Positions 32,565 through 44,299 of a stretch of DNA of 64,000 nucleotides are shown here, one piece after another (position 1 is the first letter of the stretch; each line of letters opens with the position of its first letter). This stretch comes from Vicia villosa (taxonomy: Eukaryota > Streptophyta > Magnoliopsida > Fabales > Fabaceae). The translations under genes and the position numbers were made by a program. The notes under the pieces are model-generated. The model was not told the origin of the DNA and did no database searches. It saw nothing but the letters and a program-made list of their open reading frames with translations. The stretch is from contig NW_026705769.1 in the NCBI RefSeq assembly GCF_029867415.1, positions 62,001 through 126,000 of the forward strand. Direction: 5' to 3'.

Positions 32565-34577
32565 TGTAACACCCGTATAATTTTAATATTAATTTAATTG
32601 GATTATTGAATTAATAATTAGAATTATTAGGGGTTTTGTGAAAATAATGATTAAATGATGGTTTATGGCATTTGGGCCATATGAGTAATTAGTAAAAGAG
32701 GGAGGGTGGTTTTATAATCCTTTTTACTAAAATATTATTATTTTCATAAGCAATTGGGATTTGGGAAGAAGAAAGAACGTGAAAGAGCAAAGGGACTGAG
32801 CACACGAAGAACTGAAGGAGATCTGTAGAGGGAGAGACCAAAGATCAAGATCAAGTATCTGAGGTAAGGGGGACTCTCCATTTAATCTCTATTATCGTGT
32901 TATGAGTAGTAATGTTGATTAGGAATATTGTTTGGTTGATTGATTCTAATTCTGAAATATTCATCTGTGTTCATCATTGGGTTTGAACTGTTAATCCCTA
33001 ACAATTGATAGATTTAGGGTATGATGAATAGAATTGGTTAGAGAATCATATGCTATTGTTTGTGGATGAATTTCGTACACGGTTAGATGCATTTTTCTGG
33101 TTTTTGGACTCAATTTCGTGGACTGGTATGAGTGGGAACGAGTGGGTTTTTGGACTGTGTCGAATTCTGCAGGTTACTGGGCATTTCTGGTGTTTCGCGT
33201 ATGAAACAGTGCCATACGCGTATGGCATGAGGCTGATACGCGTATGGGGGACACTCCCAAGGGGCTATACGCGTATGATACGCAGTTGCCCTGTCCCAAG
33301 AGCCATGTACTGGTGTGTTGCGTATGAGAGCGTATGAGGATGCTCATACGCGTATGAGAATAATTAAAGAGGAAAATTATTCTGGTGATACGCGTATGGC
33401 AAGGCTGATACGCGTATGGAATTGTGGAAAGAGGAAAATGGCTCTGGTGATACGCGTATGGAGAGCTGATACGCGTATGAGTTGGTTTACAGGCTATTTT
33501 GTGTTCTGGTGATTTGCGTATGATACGCGTATGAGGTAAGGTGATACGCGTATGGACGCGTATGTGTCATGTGATACGCGTATGGCTGCGTGTGTGTGAA
33601 ATTTCTGTTTTGTGATTCTTCTGGAAAGTTCGATGATGTGTAACTTTCGATTGGTATGCCTGTTTGTGTACTGTTGAGTGCTGTGTAAACCTTGTGATGT
33701 GATTCTGTGGTTTACTGAATGATTGATTATGTTGAATGATGTGATATATATATGAACATGCTTGTTATTGATGATGATGATGATGAAATGAGTATAGTTG
33801 ACGCTACTCATAGATTGGTAATGATGAAAGTATGTTATATATATGTTACATGCATTCATAAACATGAGTTGAATCCTATATGATGAGAGGATTCATCGAG
33901 GGGCAGAATTCCCATTGTGTGGAATTGGTGCTGGCAGGGCCGTTTCTGAATTGATGATAGATCGGTCGGTGGATGATTCCACTGGTGATGATTGGTACCA
34001 CATGCATAGTGTCAGTTTCATACATGTGCATGATTTGCTATAACATGATTATGTATGTTATGTATTGATTGTTTGTTTGTCTGTGGACATATGATTGGTG
34101 ATTGTCTGAATATGAAACGGTTGGGTGAACGATATAACTATGATATGTTATTATTTATGATGTGATAACATTGGTTAACTGTGATGAGACTCACCCTTAC
34201 TTGTTGTCATTTTTCAGATTGAGGATAGCGGCGTGACTTGATGAGGATTAGCTCATAAGTCTGTTTTTGGTTTTAGTGTCGGTGTCATGCTCTGGTAGAT
34301 GTAACACTGGGAACACGTTTGTGTATGAGTTTGATTATAACTCTGTTTGGTTGTTGATTGAGTCAGACACATTAATGATGAATGTGGACTCTTTGTGTTT
34401 TTCATTCCGCTGTGTAAAACATAATCTTGTTTAATGAGTTATAAATTCAGTTGTTTTCAGTGAATGCATGACAGGTACCGACGTGTGTTCTATTATTTAT
34501 GAATTGTGGTACCCCTTGCATGTCTACTCTGATTTATTAATTGTTTAATTGCCGCGGGTTATTAGAGGGGTGTTACA
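32565..34577 (+). repeat. Tekay 3' LTR (2013 bp)
   Basis: Near-identical copy of 26023-28036. Differences seen: one G fewer in a G run at about 32868, and two substitutions near 33838 and 33867. Confidence 0.96.
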
Positions 34578-34582
34578 CACAG
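34578..34582. repeat. Target-site duplication CACAG, right of Tekay element
   Basis: Copy of 26018-26022; E0 pol continues behind it on the minus strand. Confidence 0.95.
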
Positions 34583-35957
34583 TCGGTAAACTTTTTGCTA
34601 AGGTAGTATATTGCATGCTCTTTTCGGCCAGACTCGTCATGTTGACCCAACACACATCCCATTGAATTTTCAAGAACTGTGAGGTACATAATCAAAGGCC
34701 TTCCTGGAACGGGAGGCATTAGTATCGGAGGTTCCTGCAGATACTCTTTCACTTTTTTGAATCCTTTTTGACAATCATTATTCCACCTGGCCGTCTGATC
34801 TTTTCTTAGTAATTTGAATATTGGTTCACAAGTGGCCGTAAGATGAGAGATGAATCTAGCAATGTAGTTCAACCTCCCTAAGAAACCACGAACCTCTTTT
34901 TCTGTTCTCGGCTCAGGCATCTCTTGTATAGCCTTTATTTTGGCAGGATCGACCTCAATACCTTTTCCGTTAACAACAAAGCCCAACAACTTTCCGGATC
35001 GCACTCCGAAAGTGCATTTGTTTGGATTCAACCTCAGTCTGAATTCCCGAAGCCTTTCAAACAATTTCTGCAAGTGAACCAAGTGCTCTTCTTTAGTGTG
35101 AGACTTTGCAATCATGTCGTCGACATACACTTCGATCTCTTTGTGAATCATGTCGTGAAAAAGTCACCATGGCGCGCTGATACGTTGCCCCGACGTTTTT
35201 CAACCCAAAAGGCATGACTTTATAGCAAAAAGTTCCCCATGGTGTGATAAACGTTGTTTTCTCCATGTCTTCTGGTGCCATATTGATATCATTATACCCA
35301 GAGAAGCCATCCATGAAGGAAAACACTTTGAAAGGAGCAGTATTATCCACCCATACATCAATATGGGGAAGAGGAAAATCATCTTTCGGACTCGCCCTGT
35401 TCAAATCTCTATAATCAACACACATCCTGACCTTTCCGTCCTTCTTGGGTACAGGAACAATATTAGCGACCCACGGCGGGTAATTCACAACTTGCAGGAA
35501 ACCAGCATCAAACTGTTTCTCAACCTCTTTCTTAATTTTCTCAGACATATCTGGGCGAGTCCTTCGAAGCTTCTGCTTGACAGGAGGACTATCTTCCTTG
35601 AGAGGTAGACGGTGTACCACAATATTTGTATCGAGACCTGGCATATCCTCATAGGACCAAGCAAAGATATCTGCATACTCTTTCAACATAGCAATAAGCT
35701 TCTGCTTCACACCATTCTCAAGCGCAGCCCCTATCTTGACTTCTCGGTCTTGTTCCTTAGTTCCAACATTTACCATCTCAATTACCTCCTGATGCGGCTG
35801 AATCGCTTTCTTTTCCTCCTGTTTCAACAATCTGGCCAACTCATCGGGAAGGTCACAATCTTCATAAGCTTCCTCCTCGGCTTGGTAGATCGGATTGTCA
35901 AAATCATAATAAGCAATAGCGGAACTGTTACCAATGGAATCCGTGGTAGTGGAACAT
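34583..35957 (-). pseudogene. E0 pol fragment: reverse transcriptase (frameshifted)
   Basis: Minus-strand second exon of the E0 polyprotein. It begins after the acceptor CATGCAG at 35958 with an acidic stretch, then the RT palm and fingers (PVPKKDGKVRMCVDYRDLN, SFMDGFSGYN) and the YVDD active site in EVYVDDMIAKS. The reading frame shifts at about 35158-35165, inside a short T run just before the YVDD helix, apparently through loss of two bases relative to E1 and E2. It stops at the CACAG junction; RNase H resumes at 26022. Confidence 0.9.
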
Positions 35958-36211
35958 CTGCATGATTGATGTTTTTATTTTAGTTTTATTATTTTTAAGC
36001 TATGTGCAAGTGTGTGCGAAAACATTGTCATTTAAAGGAAAAAAGTTAAAAAGAAAGACAAAGAGCAAAACATTTGAATGCAAAAACATCCTTTTATTTC
36101 ATGATTAACTTTGAAAATGCGAACTGCATGGCCCTACAAATGATTCACTACGCCTTGGGTAGAGCATAGGAATTATGTCATGATAAGAAAAGTAAAAACA
36201 AAGAAATTTAC
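35958..36211 (-). other. E0 intron between pro and pol (254 bp)
   Basis: Minus-strand donor CAGGA|GTAAATT and acceptor CATGCAG|ATGTTCC. As in E1 and E2 the Gag-Pro stop TAA lies within the donor, and joining the exons completes one codon from two plus one bases with the RT frame preserved. Confidence 0.8.
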
Positions 36212-37378
36212 TCCTGAGCTTGTGTAACTTGGATGACATCTTCAATTGTCCAGTTGCGAGGCATCTCCCCAAGAATACTTGGACGAATCCAGCTATCAAA
36301 ATCACAGTCACTATCCACCTCTTCACCATTGACAATGGCATGAACCTGACCGTCTTGAATGACACCGCCACCCACGAACTTGATCGGGCTAAGGATACCA
36401 GACTTGGGCGATGCATTCTGCTTTCCCGGATTGAAACCAAGACCATTCTTGTCAAATTTGGGACGCACGTCAATTACTTGCCCCCATCCTTCCACCTTTC
36501 CCGTCTCAAAGACAACCTGAGCATCTTTCAAAGAGGACATAACCGTTTCTGGCTTCGTTATCTCATAAAGAGGAGTTCTCACAGCATTCACAGCTTCAAA
36601 TGCTTGGAAAGGCGTCTCATGTATTTCACCCTCGATCTCCACATATCGGAAAGAGGACAAGTGACTCACGATATAATCTTCCTCACCACAAACCGTCGCC
36701 ACTTTACCGTCAACCGGGTACTTCAACTTCTGATGAAGAATGGATGTCATAGCGCCAGCCTTGTGAATCCACGGTCGTCCCAACAAACAACAGTAAGCGG
36801 GTTGAATATCCATCACATAAAAGGTTATAGTAAAGATATGAGGACCCACTTGGATCGGTAGATCTACCTCTCCAAACACATACCTCCTTGAACCGTCAAA
36901 GGCGCGCACAACCAACTCACTAGGCCTTAACTCAACACCAGCATAGTCAATTCGCATGAGGGCCGACTTGGGAAGTACATTCAAAGAAGACCCAGTATCA
37001 ACTAAAACACGGGACAAAGTCGTCCCCTTACATTCAATCGAAATATGCAACGCCTTGTTATGGTTTCTCCCTTATGGAGGAAGATCACAATCCGTAAATC
37101 CCAAACCGTTCCTAGCGGAGATATTATTGGCTACCGCCTCTAGCTGATTCACAGATATTTCATGCGGAACGTAAGCACCATTCAGAATTCTCAAGAGAGA
37201 ATTTCTATGACCTTCTAAACACATCAGCAGTTGCAAGATGGAGATCTTTGACTAGGTCTGACCCAACTGCTCAACCACTTTATAATCAGATTTCCTGATG
37301 ATTCTCAACAATTCTTCTACATCCTTGGAAGATATATCATTATCCGGTGCCCTATTCTGAGTCAGAGAATTCTGGCGA
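36212..37378 (-). pseudogene. E0 protease region of gag-pro (broken)
   Basis: Minus strand. It shows the pre-protease segment (KSDYKVVEQL, also KISILQLL), then the aspartic protease with VLVDTGSSLNVLPKS and the CLLGRPWIHKAGA motif, then a variable acidic tail ending NWTIEDVIQVTQAQE. A TAA at 37072-37074 (minus) interrupts the frame before GRNHN. Similarity to gag-pro stops at about 37378, so Gag and its zinc knuckle are missing. Confidence 0.88.
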
Positions 37379-38107
37379 AGTCACATGGAACTTTGTAAGT
37401 GCTTTAGGGATTCGAGCAATGCGAATGGTGCAATGCTCAAGATAGACAATGTCTTGCTTATCCCTCGTTCGGGAGCCCTAAGCAATTTCAAAGACTTGTA
37501 GATCTTAACATCATGACAAGGTGCCCCAAGATAGAATTCACACCTAATGCCATCATCATCAAGCAGAGAATCTGTAGACATCCACACAGTACGGAGCTTA
37601 ACCAGTTGCAAATAAAGCAAGCTTGGAAGCAAGTGAGCATATGACAAGTCTTCAAAAAGAACCTCAACTGAGCTTTCCTTTTGGTCACCCCACAATTCTG
37701 CATGACCGATCTTTGAGCACACAATAAGAACAAATCAAGTCTCTGAATCTGGTGAGAATACCAAGTCTGAATAAGAGATCCTTGCTCCTGAATACCTGTC
37801 ATGCATGAATTGTATGAGATGCATGATATGCGTGCAATGCCATGTTCATTCGATTTCCAAGGAATCCTCGTTTTTTGATTTTTTAGCAAGCAAGAGATGG
37901 AAAAGCTCGACACGAGGCTTAAAGATATGATTCCTTGAAAATGGAAGGAACATGTATGCTAGTTATTTTTTATACATCATTTTTTGGAAATAAATATGCA
38001 ATGATGCAAAGTGGTGGGACTCAGATGTCTCCCACCGGACATGTTTGGATTGCCAGTAACACTCATAGTACAAAGTCAAAGGTTCGGCCCCAAAATAGTA
38101 TACCACG
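37379..38107. other. Rearranged flank of E0, no gene seen
   Basis: Non-coding. Positions 37403-37485 match the 99-bp repeats of the E0 3' UTR (3864-4061), although they stand next to the protease. This points to an internal deletion or recombination in E0, or to a fragment of another copy. The last five bases (CCACG, 38103-38107) would be the E2 target site; the partner copy is outside the window. Confidence 0.5.
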
Positions 38108-39521
38108 TGTCATACCCCAATTTTTGACCTAAGATACCACCCCATATCATTGCATATGCATCACTTGCATCTCTAACAAATTGCATAGCTTATGTTTGTT
38201 ACTTGTGACTCAGCAGGATTTAATCAAAAAATCACTCATCAGTACAAGTAACAATCAATTAGGGTTTTGTTCTCCCTTCATCTCAAATGAATCATCTTCA
38301 TCAGCAATCAACATTTGGTCCTCAGAGACTCATTTCAACAAGCTCAAAGACTCTGAATCAACCAAATTAGGGTTTTGACTGAAGATAGCATACTCCTGAC
38401 TTTTGCTCAGAATTTGACCTAATGACTTGGGACATGACCTCAAAACCCCAAATGCATCATTTTGACCTAATCCATTGGCTCAGAACATCTCCTACACAGG
38501 GATTGATCAACAGTGAAATTTCAAATCATCAGATTAGGGTTTTGAACTATCAAGGACTAAAAATCAGGGATCACATTTGGGAAACCCTAAAAATCCCCAG
38601 GAAGTCACTCAAAGGTTTCAATCATCTTCAAATAAAGTGCGCCATATCCATTTGTGTGATTCAAGAGTTTTGATTGGAACCTATTTCAGAATTTTGGGCC
38701 TATGGCTTCGTCATGGTAAAGAAAATGGTTTCTTATGGATTATTTGAAAGATGATACAAGTTTGAAACAATTCATGAAAATTGCAAGAAATATCTTTTAG
38801 TCCATTTGTTGAAAGAATTGCTTCAAGTATGGTTCTAAATCCATAAATTCAAGAATTAAAAGTCCATTGGTGCAAGAATATTCTTCAAAGAATCATTCAA
38901 AGGAATTCAAGAATTGATTCAAGACATAGAAATTGCATTTTGAAATTCATTCAAGAAATATTCGAGTTCCATACAATTTCATTCAAGATTCTAAAAGAAT
39001 ATTTCCAAATGGGATTCTTTTACATGAATCAAGTTCTAAATTCCAAATGAATTACAAAGGAACTTTATCTAAAGTTCAAGAATTACAAAATTCCATTCAT
39101 TTTCAAGAATGCAAAGTTCATACAATTTAAAGTTGGAATGAATTGGAATTACAAGAAAAAGAAAAATAAAGCTTCAATGACTTTCTTGAATTCTTCAATC
39201 TTCAAAGTCTTCATTCTTCAAATTCAAATTTCTTCATGCTTTCATCAAGAATGCTCACATGAAAAAAGAAACAAAAAGGGGTGAGATTAGCAAAAGTTCA
39301 ACAAAATATTCAAAAGCCCAAATCAAGACAAAAAGGGGTGTATTTAGCAAAGGAATATAAGACAAAAAAAAAGGATCAAAGAGAGATTTTTCTTCCACTT
39401 GCATGGCCTACATCATAAGAAATATCTTTGCATAATCTCACAAAGAATATTCTTATTCTTTCTCTTATCTTGCAATGATTAAATCAAGTTTATTATCATC
39501 CAAACATGCCCTTAACTTTGC

Positions 39522-39530
39522 CTATAAATA
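39522..39530 (+). promoter_or_regulatory. E2 LTR TATA box
   Basis: CTATAAATA followed by GGAAGTTCTC. It is kept in the 3' LTR at 57542-57550. A U3 of about 1.4 kb would precede it. Confidence 0.65.
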
Positions 39531-39887
39531 GGAAGTTCTCTCATTGAAGAAAATCACACCAAAGCTACTATACTACTAGCTTTCTCACTTCTTCCTCTTC
39601 TCTTATAGTTTTCATGTTTCTTTGTTAGAAGGAGAAATTCTTCAAATCAAAGAAAACTACTTGAAAAAAATAAGAGTTTCTAGCTACGTAGTCCTTGAAG
39701 GAGAGTGAAGAAGAAATCCTTCATACCTTGGTGTAGAGAGTTCTAACTTGAAGCTCATCTTCAAGTCTCCCACAATCCAAAGAGAGGTGGCTTCATCTTC
39801 ATCAAAGGATCCTACAACAACAAGCAAAGTTGTTAGGAAAATTGTTAGTAACAATTCAAAGTTGTTAGTAACAATAAGGAATTCAAG

Positions 39888-40264
39888 ACATACCTTCAAC
39901 AATAATCCGGCGAAAATCTCCTCGCCGTAGGTAAGTCATCTCCACTCTCAATCTCAATATTGTTGTTGCTTTGAATTTTGGCTTTCCTGTAACATAAAAA
40001 TCACCAGAAACACATATAGCTTGAGTTGTTATTGCTGTAAGTAAAAGCAAAAATTCAGCATACAATTAACAACAAATCCGAAGCAGTAGCAGCAAGAAAG
40101 TGGTTCGGCATCACAATTAATTCAAAGACACAGAACACACAATAGGTGGTTCACAGCATAATTCCAGAAGCAGAATAAACACATACCTCAACACTGTGCC
40201 GGTGAAAATCTCCTCACCGTAGGTAAGTCGTCTACACTTTCACTCTCGATATTATTGTTTTATC
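39888..40264 (+). repeat. Duplicated module with hairpin and splice donor (E2 LTR)
   Basis: Two related segments start ACATACCT (39888 and 40181). Each has a 6-bp hairpin with the identical loop AAATCTCC (39908-39927, CGGCGA/TCGCCG; 40200-40219, CGGTGA/TCACCG), followed by TAG|GTAAGTC, a near-perfect 5' splice site. The stem differs by a compensatory C-G to T-A change. The module recurs in the 3' LTR (first hairpin 57929-57948). Confidence 0.6.
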
Positions 40265-42289
40265 ATTACTGCAAAATATATTAATGTTGCTGTAAGTAAA
40301 AATGCAGCAGAAGCAACAGCAAAGATTCGAAAGTAATTCAAAAGTTGCAGAATCAACTTATAACAATTACACAGGGCTACGACTCAGAATCACACAACAA
40401 CCAATTTCATATACATAAACAGAACCAAACCTGAGTTACAACTCCTCTGCCGTGAAACCGAGAGTGTCGTTGTTGTTCGCAGAGAGATGGAGAGCAAGCG
40501 TGAGAGGTTCTTTGTTGTTGTTTGTTCGGTGAGAGCAAAAGACAAAGAGAGTGAGGTCGATTTATGTTGTCTTTCACTGAGAGAGCAAATCGTGAGAGAG
40601 AGATGATTACGAGTGAGAGATAGAAACCGAGAGAGTGAGGTCGAGTTATGATTGTCGACCACCATGAGAGAAAAATCGTGAGAGGAATCAAAGGGAGAGA
40701 GGAGAATATTTCGTTGTGGTTTGTTCACAGAAGGAGAAAGTGAGTCTCCTGAGCGTTTCCTTCTCCAGAATCGTAAAAACAAAGAAGAGGATAAGTGCTG
40801 CCTCTTTCTTTCAAGTTTTAGGGTTTCTCTCCAACCCACTTGTTTACTAGAGTTGACCGGATCCGGGTTCCATCTGACCCGACCCGGTCCGGTCCATTTT
40901 TAGCTCAGCTTATTAACTCAATTGGGCCATGCACACTCCATCCGGGTTTCACACCCCCTCAAGCCCAATTCCTAAGTTTTTTTACTAATTTTCTTTTAGT
41001 TTTCTTTAGAAAAATGTTTTCATAAAAAGACTTAGTATTTTAGTTAATATAGGATTTAGTTTTATTTTCTAATCCTTATTGAAAAAAAAACTCCAAAAAA
41101 TATTTTAGATGCATATTTAATTTCATGTTTTCTAACTATTTTTCTTTCTTTTCATGAAAAAACACAAAAAAATATCTTTTCTTAGATTAATTTTGTTTGA
41201 ATTTTATATTTTCATATTATTGTTGTATAGTTAATCATTTAAATTTTATTTGATTACTGTTCCACATTACTTGAATTTTCTCACTTTATCCGAGACTTCG
41301 AGATTATTTCTCTGTTGTCTTTTGGATTTGTTTGTTTTGTTTAGTCTTCCATTTGCTGTAGAAGTCCTTAAACAATTACTAGATGATCAAAGAATGCTGT
41401 AAGCTGTGAACTTATCTGGCGTTCTTTTCTGCTGGTGTGGATGCCTAACATTTGAAGATCACGGTAACACCTCAAACTCAGAAATCCGATTTTCTCTTTC
41501 TTCGAGGTAAGCCTAAAACTCAATCAACTGTTTTCACAACAGTAATCAATTCACTTTCAAAAACATTCAAATCATTTTCAAAACCATCCACCCTGTTTTA
41601 TGAAAATAAAACAGGGGCCTCTCGAATATTAGAGAGTATAAGACCCACTCTTTTTTCTTTTATACAGTTTTTCTTTGTACAGAAAACTCTTTCAAAACAA
41701 ACTTTCAAACAGTTTTTTCAAACAACGCGTCTGTAAATAAACAATCAACCATGTTTTATAAAATAAAACATGGGCCTCCATGTAGGTATAAGTCCCAAGC
41801 CCCTTTTGTACATACCCGTTCCAGTACATGAAATTAGGTATTTCATTGTACGCCTTTTTACATACACTTTTTTGTACGTACACCTTTTTGAACATACCTC
41901 GATCAGTTTGTTTTTTAACTTTGAACAACAAACCAAAAATGAAGGTTTCTTTAAATCTTCCCAAAAATACCATGGGCCTCCATGTAGGTATAAGTCCCAA
42001 GCCTTTGGTGAATACCTGTTTACATAGCTTTGAATAAACTCAAAAGGGCCTCTCCCCGAGTATGAGTCCCGAGCCCCTATGTATACAAATGGATCATGCT
42101 TACAGGTATATTTCCTTCATAAACTCCATTATATACACACACTTTGTCATATATGTGCTTGTTCATACTTGTTCATATCTGTTCATATAACTGTTCATAT
42201 TTGTTCATGTACTTGTGCATATTTGTTCGTACTTGTTCATACTTGTGATTGTGTTATATATGCTTGTTCAACTTAGTACAACACTAGGT

Positions 42290-42560
42290 TCCCCATAGCC
42301 TCCTATTGGGCTTCGTGCAAAGAATCTCCCTAGTTTAGGTTAGGACATAGAGTATGGTTTCCCGGTGAAATCGCTCTAAGAGCTCAAACCAACTATACCA
42401 TGCCTCCCCTTGGGCTTTGTACAAACGAGTGTCCCTCCCATAGCCTCCTCTTGGGCTTACAATGCAAGGACCCTGGATTGTCCCTCCCATAGCCTCCTCT
42501 TGGGCTTACAATGCAAGGACCCTCGGATAGCCTCCTCTTGGGCTTCGTACAAGGACCCAC
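42290..42560 (+). repeat. Short repeats CATAGCCTCCTCTTGGGC in E2 LTR
   Basis: Several imperfect copies of a roughly 40-60-bp unit with TAGCCTCC(T)CTTGGGCTT and CAAGGACCCT. The hAT element inserted into the equivalent TTGGGCTTTGTAC of the 3' LTR. Confidence 0.7.
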
Positions 42561-42679
42561 GGGCTTCTTATAAGCATCCCCAATATCCAAATCAAATACC
42601 CTAGGAGATTAGACATTTTTCATCTCTATGCTAGGAGTATCTCTTCTATATCATCACAAACAATCAATCAATCAATCAA

Positions 42680-42860
42680 ACTTTTTGCCACAAGGCTGGC
42701 TAATCAATCAAACTGTTTTACCACCGTACTGGATGATTAATCAAAGTTTTTGTCACAAGGCTGACTTCATTGAAACTTTTGCCACGAGGCTGGCTGATTA
42801 ATCAAAACTTTTTGTCACAAGGCTGACTTCATTGAAAGTTTTTGCCACAAGGCTGGTTAA
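42680..42860 (+). repeat. CACAAGGCTGG repeats in E2 LTR
   Basis: About six imperfect copies of a roughly 30-bp phrase, TTTTTGCCACAAGGCTGGCT or TTTTTGTCACAAGGCTGAC, joined by TAATCAATCAAA. A related phrase (TATCACAAGGCTGATAGTC) is repeated in the E2 3' UTR. Confidence 0.75.
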
Positions 42861-43485
42861 ACAAACAAAAATCAAACAGATGTATATGATGATATAGATT
42901 AGATACATCTAGCATTTAGACGACATTTGTCTATTTTCCTTTGCTTCCACTAGCATAAGTGGGAACTACGATTGCTCTGACTTTCTCAACATCCCTTTGA
43001 GAATACGTAGGCACAAGGTCGATCCTTGGCGAGCAAAACAAAACAAAAAAACCATTCAAACCTTAGCACCCGTAGACCCCGAGCTACAGATGCTCTGATT
43101 CCCTCTAAGGGATATGTATGCAGAGGATCGCGATGATCTTTGCGAGCATAATCAAACAAACACCTTAGGTCCCACCTCTTTCTCACAAGAACCTCCACCA
43201 TAACAAACATGGAATGAAAAACAAAGCAAAGAAACCTATAGAGTACTATAGATACGTTGGGTGCTAATACCTTCCCTTCGTATAACCAACCCTCTTACCC
43301 AAGATCTCTCCCCCCACTTTTAGGTTATTGCAGCTTTTTTCCTTTTCCTCCTTTGGAAATAATAAAAAGTTTGGTCGGTACAAAAGAAAAATCATTTTTT
43401 ATGAGCACTCGAGCCCAAAGAAGGCATCAGGTGTCTCATCCCACAAAAAGAGGAACAAAACGATTTTTCGCCCGCGACAGAAAAA

Positions 43486-43503
43486 TGGCGACTTCACTGG
43501 GGA
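43486..43503 (+). promoter_or_regulatory. E2 primer-binding site, tRNA-Arg type
   Basis: TGGCGACTTCACTGGGGA, 6 nt after the LTR end, identical to that of E1. Confidence 0.9.
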
Positions 43504-44299
43504 ACCATCTTTTTATTGTTTCCAAAGGAAGGGTTAATTCTATTTGCTTTATTTTTCATTTCATTTTTTGTTATATGTGTGGTTCTGGTTCTATTACATG
43601 TGTGGTTCTGTTACAAGTAATACATTATGGAAAATCCTAACCCGGATTAAGTACACATAAGAAATTAGGTGGAGGGTATAGTCATGTGCAGGCGCACGTG
43701 AGAATCCTTCCGCTCAGTGGAGGTTCCTTGTTGGTAATATATGTTTAGCATGTTTCGTAGCGAAGACATTATTACTTTCATTGAACTATAGAAGCTGAGA
43801 GACCGTAGAACCCCAACCCATCCTGGCCTTATTAGGTTGTGGTGCAGAAACTATTCAGGTGAAGACTTGGATTAGTTGTCATGCGGAGAACCACACTCAG
43901 ACGAGTTTTTCTTGAGAATATTACTGGCTCATGAGTTTAATTGTGGAAGGCCGGTAATATCCAAAAGAAAAATGTAGACTCTGACGTATCAGTAGAACAT
44001 GTCATGCAGGTGATTAACTAGATCTATCCCATTTTTTGTTCTCTGACCTCATGCTCGTGACTTTGGACCTTTGAACCTATGCGTTACCATGTTTGTGTTA
44101 CCATGTATGCGTTACCATGTTCGCGTTACCCTGTTTACGTTACCATGTTTGTTTCACCATGTTTGAATATGTGGCATCCATGCATCCATGCATTCATACA
44201 TCCATGCAAAAAACCCATCTTTTTCCATAAAAAAAAAAAACATGATTTTTCCAAAAAAATTTTAGAGAATTTTCTTTGCAAACATTATAGGATTAAGTT
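43504..44299 (+). other. E2 5' leader
   Basis: Untranslated. It shares TTGTCATGCG and the stem-loop at 43918-43960 with E1. A run of GTTACCATGTTTG-like repeats lies at 44080-44165, and an A/T-rich tract ends in AAACATTATAG just before ORF1, a possible splice acceptor. Confidence 0.6.
43918..43960 (+). promoter_or_regulatory. Leader stem-loop of E2
   Basis: The arms ATATTACTGGC and GCCGGTAATAT pair over 11 bp with one G.U pair, around a 21-nt loop. It stands 414 nt after the primer site (451 nt in E1). See the E1 counterpart for the compensatory difference. Confidence 0.65.

Larger units (their letters stand above)
26023..34577 (+). mobile_element. Complete Tekay/Del-type Ty3/gypsy retrotransposon
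   Basis: An 8.55-kb element with 2.0-kb LTRs starting TGTAACACCC and ending GGGTGTTACA, an initiator-Met-tRNA primer site, one uninterrupted gag-pol frame, a polypurine tract and CACAG duplications. The LTRs are nearly identical (I noticed two substitutions and one indel), so the insertion is very recent. It sits within the RNase H region of E0. Confidence 0.96.
38108..43479 (+). repeat. E2 5' LTR (5372 bp)
   Basis: Starts TGTCATACCCC and ends CGCGACA. It contains a TATA box at 39522, a duplicated module with hairpin and splice-donor consensus (39888 and 40181), repeated GGGCCTC...GTATAAG phrases (41615-42080), TTGTTCATA repeats (42170-42250), CATAGCCTCCTCTTGGGC repeats (42290-42550) and CACAAGGCTGG repeats (42680-42860). 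Small open frames recur in the 3' LTR and show no protein features. Confidence 0.95.

Noticed and set aside
37488..37913. 141-codon minus-strand ORF next to the E0 protease, considered as gag remnant
   Set aside because: No capsid or zinc-knuckle motif; the translation is Cys/Leu-rich and unlike any Gag here, and the adjacent sequence matches a 3' UTR repeat.
40390..40839. 149-codon minus-strand ORF in the E2 LTR, repeated at 58411-58860
   Set aside because: Low-complexity S/R/L-rich translation of a CT/GA-rich tract; present twice through LTR duplication.
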